A DNA stretch of 21,375 bases from Nemertoderma westbladi (taxonomy: Eukaryota; Xenacoelomorpha; Nemertodermatida; Nemertodermatidae): the NCBI GenBank assembly GCA_032718475.1, contig JAUCBJ010008758.1, positions 1 to 21,375 on the forward strand. The letters are read 5' to 3'. The notes beneath the pieces were generated by a model, which saw only the letters and a program-made list of their open reading frames with translations, was not told where the DNA came from and made no database searches. Positions within the stretch are counted from its first letter, which is position 1, and every line of letters begins with the position of its first letter. The translations under genes were made by a program, and so were the position numbers. This document shows, in pieces, positions 18,505 to 21,375 of the stretch.

Positions 18505-18535
18505 CTTTCATATGAAAGCTTACATAAGCTTTCAT
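18505..18535. repeat. Overlapping palindrome and hairpin (CTTTCATATGAAAG and ATGAAAGCTT/AAGCTTTCAT)
   Basis: CTTTCATATGAAAG (18505-18518) is a perfect 14 bp palindrome. It shares its right half with a perfect 10 bp stem, ATGAAAGCTT (18512-18521) and AAGCTTTCAT (18526-18535), around the loop ACAT. The two structures are mutually exclusive on one strand. Confidence 0.7.
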
Positions 18536-21375
18536 GCTGCAGGGATCTTATCATATTTAATTCAACAAAGATTTTTATAAATGTGTTTTTTGCAGGTGAT
18601 GGTTAATACACGTTCGGTTAGATAGTACCTAGTACCTGTGTAAAGCAAAGAACATGAGCTGTATTTATAAAAACAAACCCTAGGTTACGTTTATTACTGC
18701 CTGGTACCCCGCCTCATATTTGTTTAGGTGCAATGCAATACGCAAAGCAGTAGGAACTATTAAATATGCCAAGAGTTCATGTTCGAAAATCTTATATGTG
18801 GGGCGAGCCACGAATATAGATACCCTTGGCATACATGTTATTGAAAATATCTGCAGTTTTAAAATCCATCAACCTGGGAAAAGTGGATCAAGACGTTCAA
18901 GATAAATTCAATTTGAGTTCATTTTAAGACTCCAAACTATATTATGGAACACATTGGTTTCAATGGGAGTGTCTCCACTGGTACTGTATGTAATAAATCA
19001 TAAGTCGTTTGTTACGGCGCATGAGTCGACGCATGTCCCATGTTCCATCTTTTGACATTCAACTCATGAGTTATATCCGACAAGAGGCCCGGGATTGTTT
19101 ACTTTTGGTAGCAGCAAAACAAAAAATAGTGTACAGAGAAAAAATATGAGACGAATCTTATCTACTGTCATAATATATAAATGTGCACCAAGCGTTATTT
19201 TTACTCCTTATATTTCATGCAACCTAGAATTTACAAGAGGATAATTAATATTTGAAATAATATGTATTTAAAGTTCTAATAGCATACTGTTGAATAACGC
19301 GAGTGATTCCTTCGTGAAGCAGAACTGCAAGCCATGTCCTCAGCAATCAATTATAATTATAATATGGCTAGTTATATCTGATATCGGCTTCCGACATTGG
19401 CCCTAGTTGTATAATTATAAAAGTTCGCTGATGGCTCGCATTTTTGACTCGCCCTCGCCCTACAAATAATTGCTATAGAAAACATGAAAATAATTTACAA
19501 GATGAGACGGTTCCATTGCAACCAAGCCAATGTGTTCTACAATTTATTTTGAATTATGCTTTAACAAAGGGAACACGATGTCCTATTATATACGTTGGAC
19601 TTACTCATGACTTCAATGCGAATTAAAGATTCCTTATCTAAGTAGGCCCATACAACTTATGTATCTCTTTACAACAGGCTACGTTTACCTAAAATAATTA
19701 GAAACAACATCTCGAAAAAAGACAACATCTATCCACGAAAAATATATATTATTGTACTGCATTATAAAACCCATCTCTTACTTTATTTTAAAAGCCATGT
19801 TTAATATTTAATTTAATAATTTAGATAAAATGTAGATAAGTAGCTATTAATTTATGTGAAATATCTTTCATATTTATATGGAAGGGCAGAAAATCAAAAT
19901 GTAGTTTATATGCAGTTTGGGGATAATGCACGGCTCAAGTGAGAAAATATATAATATGAATTTTGTAATTTTTATTGTTATATTTTGTATTAAAATCAGT
20001 TTTGTTGATAACATTATTGCTATGCTCCTAACAACTCTATTCACCATCGCACCTACCCTCCCATGGTATATGATTAACAGTTTGAAAAACCAAACTACTG
20101 ATTCAGTGTAGTTCTAGAAAATATGAATTAATATGAAATCTCTGCTATTGGCTCTCGTATTTATAGTTTTTTTTTTTTTATGGTCATATGCAACTATACA
20201 CCCTGCTCCATTCTTCTAATCTATTATTATCATATTTACTTAACCGTGACGAGATACTAATTCGCCGAGATTAGGATTTCCATCTGTTCCCCCTCCCTGG
20301 CCCTGTCTCTGTAGTTTATTACAGGCATGCGGGTAGGTACGGCCTATTATTATAAGTAATTTTTAAATTAAATTTTTTTTATTACTTTAATTCTTTAATA
20401 TATATAAATAAAGCACAATAACAATACACAATTTTTAGAAAACAATATTGTCTATGCAATATTATTATTATTATAAGTGCTACAATACACGGTACTCATT
20501 ATTTTATTATTTATTTATTAATTTATTTATATAATTATTTATTAATTTAATTATATTTATTAATTAATTAATTTATAATGTAACTGCTTTACAGTGGCAT
20601 TAAGCAATGCACATTTCCACTTTAAACAAGGTTACGGCCTAAGTCTATAACCATACGAATTTCTGAAGTAATGGTGCATATTTTATATTTTTGGTTAATA
20701 TTTTTCAAATAAAATATTATAAGAAGAATATATTGCTCTAAAAGTACAGATTAACTGTCTAAAACCCAATAATAATTAAGTTTGTAATTAAAGCTGAAAA
20801 TCATCCTCTAATTTGATAAAAAACCAAAAATTATTTAAAGCGGCCCATGAGACCCATATAATTCAGCCGTCCTGTTGTGCGTGTGTATAGGAATAGCTTT
20901 CATCTTATTTTTTTATGGTTATATTCCCAAAGGTTTATTAGTAACCTTTATTTTAGTAGCCCCTCTCTCTCTCTGCATTCCCAAATAAGGCTAACAAATA
21001 CAATACATTTATGGGTACTGTACCAAGTGTAGCAAACAACACCACCATATAGCAGGTAGAATTATTCCCAGACGAACTATACTGTTATTAACTTTATTCT
21101 TTATTGATTATTATGATTTGATTATTAACTGAATCTCTCTAGCCATCGAAACTGGAAGCTGTTGAATGCTGATCATTATTTTCAATTAGTAATTTTTAGT
21201 GTTACAAAATAAACTGTCGCATTTTAATATATTTTTCCGGAAAACAACCAGGTATATATTTAGCAATAAATGATTCATCGACACAATTAAGAGATTGATA
21301 TAATTATTTATCTAGCCATTTCTATAGTTTAGCCGACCTCATTGCAGTAAACCGACATATGAGTTCCGCTGGGTT

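Larger units (their letters stand above)
17340..21375. other. No gene seen; AT-rich intergenic DNA
   Basis: Apart from the inverted repeats listed, this stretch holds low-complexity DNA (TTTATTAATT-type at 20490-20580, a T run at 20166-20179, CT repeats at about 20961-20977) and short frames of 60-72 codons without family resemblance. Any gene here would need short exons that I cannot recognise. Confidence 0.45.

Overview
This window looks like nuclear DNA from an animal. Two protein genes carry metazoan-type architecture: a class A GPCR split by GT-AG splicing, and an intronless PP2C-fold protein of the CG9801-like type. They sit in AT-rich, mostly non-coding sequence full of degenerate non-LTR retrotransposon pieces, a fold-back element, minisatellites and homopolymer tracts. 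The palindromic words TAGGCCTA (9 sites) and TACCGGTA (6 sites) recur far more often than expected in AT-rich DNA. From general knowledge, such words are common in marine deuterostome invertebrates, so an echinoderm-like source is my best guess. This is an inference and not a firm placement.

Layout. 1-2530: mostly AT-rich intergenic DNA, with three copies of a 19-21 bp GGTGCACAATCCGCA-type repeat (1259-1401) and a fragment of a LINE reverse transcriptase (1474-1735, minus strand). 2609-2918: a possible first exon of an unrecognised minus-strand membrane or secreted protein. 2946-4443: a family of inverted and direct GTGTTATGC...TTAAGCCACA-like motifs, a 30 bp degenerate tandem repeat and a 20 bp perfect palindrome. 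4450-8890: no convincing gene; it holds a possible tRNA-derived SINE head, an 18-C tract and several perfect palindromes or hairpins.

8896-15905 is the heart of the window. A peptide-type class A GPCR lies on the minus strand in two coding exons (14841-15905 and 8896-9072). The 5768 bp intron is bounded by GT...AG in phase 0, and joining the exons gives a complete 413-residue seven-TM receptor. The intron contains, in order along the plus strand, a degenerate LINE copy (9226-10474), a 252 bp fold-back element (10475-10726) that begins exactly where the LINE homology stops, an 18-C tract, and a whole 925-codon intronless gene for a PP2C-like domain protein on the opposite strand (11793-14570). 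The PP2C stop codon lies only 270 bp from the receptor's splice donor.

15914-21375: no further gene I can support. It holds a 12-copy 40 bp minisatellite (16856-17336) with a hint of higher-order three-unit structure, imperfect inverted repeats near 17823-17912, a pair of competing hairpins near 18505-18535, and AT-rich low-complexity DNA.

The two genes have no evident shared pathway. Their relation is positional (nested, antisense), so the open question is whether their transcription interferes.
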